Positions 62,533 to 64,000 of a DNA stretch of 64,000 nt are shown here, in pieces. The stretch lies in contig DASZHO010000035.1 in NCBI GenBank assembly GCA_035937795.1, positions 41,247 through 105,246 on the forward strand, given 5' to 3'. The notes beneath the pieces were generated by a model, which saw nothing but the letters and a program-made list of their open reading frames with translations, had not been told where the DNA came from and made no database searches. The translations under genes were made by a program, and so were the position numbers. The DNA is from JAMQPK01 sp035937795. GTDB lineage: Bacteria; Acidobacteriota; Vicinamibacteria; Vicinamibacterales; JAMQPK01. Within the stretch, counting starts at the first letter, position 1; each line of letters begins with the position of its first letter.

Positions 62533-63117
62533 TTAGGTCGTCGTTCTGGTGTTCATCTCGCGCATCAGCCAGGCCCGCGCCATCTTCCAGTCGCGCATCA
62601 CCGTCTCGCTTGAAATACCCAACACCGCTGCGGTCTCCGCCACGCTCAGGCCGCCGAAAAAGCGCAGTTCGATGACGCGGCTTTGTCGTTCGTCCAGGTC
62701 GGCCAGGGCGTGCAGGGCATCGTCCAGACCCACCACGTCGAGGCCTTTCCTATCCGTGACGGCGAGTTCCTCGGAGAACGACACTCTCACAGCTCCACCG
62801 CCACGTTTCTGATAACCACGGGCCCGCGCCGAGTCGACCAGGACGCGTCGCATCAGTCGCGCCGCCATCGCGAGAAAGTGCGCCCGGTTCTGCCGGTTCA
62901 TCTGCTGGACATCCACCAGTCGCACGTACGCCTCGTTCACCAGCGCCGTCGCCTGCAAGCTGTGGTCAGGCGGCTGACCGCGCATGCAGCGCCGCGCGAT
63001 GCGCTGCAATTCGGCGTGGACGAGCGGGGTCAGACGGGCGAGCGCCGCCTCGTCCCCTTCTCTCCACGCCAGCAGTAGTTGGGTGACGCCGGTCTCTGAT
63101 GCCTGAATGCGGGGCAT
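62533..63117 (-). CDS. ECF RNA polymerase sigma factor (Sig-70_X6, acidobacterial type)
   Basis: A 194-residue sigma factor: region 2 (ALVNEAYVRLVDVQQMNRQNR and HFLAMAARLMRRVLVD) and region 4 (RQSRVIELRFFGGLSVAETA with ISSETVMRDWKMARAWL). The close match to the TIGR02999 group supports the taxon inference. The ATG at 63117 gives the usual length; longer frames upstream run into the opposite metallopeptidase gene. The stop is 2 nt before the kinase ATG, so the two are co-translated and may form one signalling unit, with the kinase controlling the sigma factor. Confidence 0.92.
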   Translation of the reverse strand: MPRIQASETGVTQLLLAWREGDEAALARLTPLVHAELQRIARRCMRGQPPDHSLQATALVNEAYVRLVDVQQMNRQNRAHFLAMAARLMRRVLVDSARARGYQKRGGGAVRVSFSEELAVTDRKGLDVVGLDDALHALADLDERQSRVIELRFFGGLSVAETAAVLGISSETVMRDWKMARAWLMREMNTRTTT

Positions 63118-63190
63118 TCTACGCCCGTTTTTTACCCCATGACAGTTTTCGCGGCCGTTTCCCGTCTCTCGCCACAGAGGGGGAAACGAG

Positions 63191-63784
63191 ATGGCAACAA
63201 GAGCTTGCCCGGTCGTGGTCGCGATAGGACTGGTGGCGGCGTTGGCGTGTGTCCAGACGGTGGCCGCCCAGAATGTGCGCCTGACGGTGAAGGTTCGCAA
63301 TGATGCCGACGTGCAGACGGACGTACTCGACGCGGCGAAAACGGCGGTCGCGGACATCTACTGCAAGGCCGGAATCGCGCTCACGTTCGTGGACGGCCAC
63401 GAGGATATTCGAGTAGTGCTGTTGTCTCGCCACACCTCCGGCAACATGCACCAGATTTCCGACGCGATCGGCTTCGCTCCAGGCAGCGAGACGGAGCGAG
63501 GGCGTCTCGCATACGTCCTGAAGCCGCGCGTGGACAGGATCGCGGACGGCTACGGCGTACCTCGACAGGTCGTGCTGGCAACCGCGATCTCGCACGAGAT
63601 CGGTCACCTTTTAATGTTCCACGCGCACTCGGCAACCGGCATCATGCGGCCGGACTGGACTCAGTCTGATTTCCGCAGCGCGGTGCACGGCAAACTGCTG
63701 TTCACGCCCGAACAGGGCGCGGCGATGCGCGCGCGGCTCGTCGGCGCCGACGCGACCGTGGCCCTGAGCGCCATGCCACGGTAG
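63191..63784 (+). CDS. Secreted zinc-metallopeptidase-like protein
   Basis: A 197-residue exported protein. Signal peptide PVVVAIGLVAALACVQTVAAQ. The motif ISHEIGHLLMFHAHSATGIM has His135, Glu136 and His139 as in HExxH zincins, with further His at 144 and 146 and a Met-turn-like GIM (Met152). The third zinc ligand is not in the strict HExxHxxGxxH position, so it is a relative of the metzincins rather than a standard one. The ATG at 63191 has GAGGGGGAA upstream. Divergent from the sigma factor/kinase operon. Confidence 0.82.
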   Translation: MATRACPVVVAIGLVAALACVQTVAAQNVRLTVKVRNDADVQTDVLDAAKTAVADIYCKAGIALTFVDGHEDIRVVLLSRHTSGNMHQISDAIGFAPGSETERGRLAYVLKPRVDRIADGYGVPRQVVLATAISHEIGHLLMFHAHSATGIMRPDWTQSDFRSAVHGKLLFTPEQGAAMRARLVGADATVALSAMPR

Positions 63785-63785
63785 G

Positions 63786-63808
63786 CGCGAGAGGTAGGGC
63801 ACCTCGCG
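63786..63808 (+). terminator. Short hairpin after the metallopeptidase stop, without U-tract
   Basis: CGCGAGAGGT and ACCTCGCG are near-complementary across a 5-nt loop (AGGGC), with a single unpaired base in the first arm. The hairpin starts 2 nt after the TAG. There is no T-run behind it, so it may be a weak terminator or 3' stabiliser. Confidence 0.4.
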
Positions 63809-64000
63809 AACCGATGAGGTACCCATCCAGCTCGTTGGTTTCTGCTGGGGTCGTTCGCTCTAGCAGGCCGATGAAAAAGTGACTCGCGACAGCATGTCTA
63901 TCTCCATGTGCACTCCGCGGTGGCCCACTGATCGGCGGAGTGACTCGCCACGGTCACGCGGGCCTCGCGAGCAGTGTCCTCAGGCGGACCAAGTTGTACG
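63809..64000. other. Right-edge non-coding sequence
   Basis: About 190 nt with no recognisable gene. A 7-bp inverted repeat ACTCCGC/GCGGAGT lies at 63912-63918 and 63935-63941 and could be an operator or hairpin for a gene beyond the edge. I cannot tell more. Confidence 0.35.

Noticed and set aside
63912..63941. Inverted repeat ACTCCGC/GCGGAGT as an insertion-sequence end
   Set aside because: Only 7 bp, no transposase or target duplication seen within the window.

Overview
The window is GC-rich bacterial DNA with tightly packed genes. It resembles a soil Acidobacteriota genome, perhaps the Vicinamibacteria side. The grounds are gene types rather than any marker gene: an acidobacterial-type ECF sigma factor next to a Ser/Thr kinase with a TolB-like sensor, an SBBP-repeat secreted protein, DUF5666-like lipoprotein repeats, tiny winged-helix/Os1348-like pairs, and several sigma54 activators. 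No rRNA, tRNA, CRISPR array or insertion sequence was seen, so the taxonomy is inference.

Layout. 1-1040: 5' part of a repeat-bearing lipoprotein that runs off the left edge. 1243-19719 (perhaps to 20781): a compact biosynthetic gene cluster. On the + strand are an AMP-ligase-ACP loading protein, a single-module fully reducing type I PKS (KS-AT-DH-ER-KR-ACP) fused to a C-terminal PLP-dependent alpha-oxoamine synthase, and a type II thioesterase. Converging on it with a 3-nt gap is a - strand operon whose genes overlap or nearly touch: DrrAB-like ABC exporter, a PLP enzyme resembling the arginine oxidase/hydroxylase MppP, an isoleucine-hydroxylase-like 2OG-Fe dioxygenase, a fumarylacetoacetase-fold enzyme, an MIO ammonia-lyase-like enzyme, an SDR apparently starting at CTG, and a small exported protein. 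My reading is that an acid is activated and loaded, extended with malonyl-CoA, reduced, and released by decarboxylative condensation with an amino acid. An oxidised amino acid, arginine being the best guess, is made and tailored by the opposing operon, and the product is exported. I recognise no described pathway with this gene set.

20782-39914: mostly housekeeping and envelope genes: SBBP-repeat protein, a frameshifted remnant sharing its tail motif, esterase, pgi, glucan phosphorylase, glycosyltransferase, a near-leaderless small lipoprotein, gamma-glutamyltransferase, PLD-like protein, MsbA-like ABC exporter, a NhaA-like protein without the Asp-Asp pair, metallophosphoesterase, a BamA/TamA-like barrel and an exported protein with kinase-like motifs.

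39940-50621: a long - strand run, probably one operon, joining periplasmic redox proteins (outer-membrane c-type cytochrome, di-haem cytochrome, cupredoxin) to a complete RND efflux pump, a nitroreductase and a small winged-helix protein.

50748-64000: signalling region: a four-PAS sigma54 activator, a FixJ-like regulator plus a single-domain receiver facing a PAS histidine kinase, a small wHTH/Os1348-like pair, a GAF sigma54 activator divergent from a universal stress protein with a good -24/-12 element, and an ECF sigma factor-Ser/Thr kinase operon divergent from a secreted metallopeptidase-like protein.
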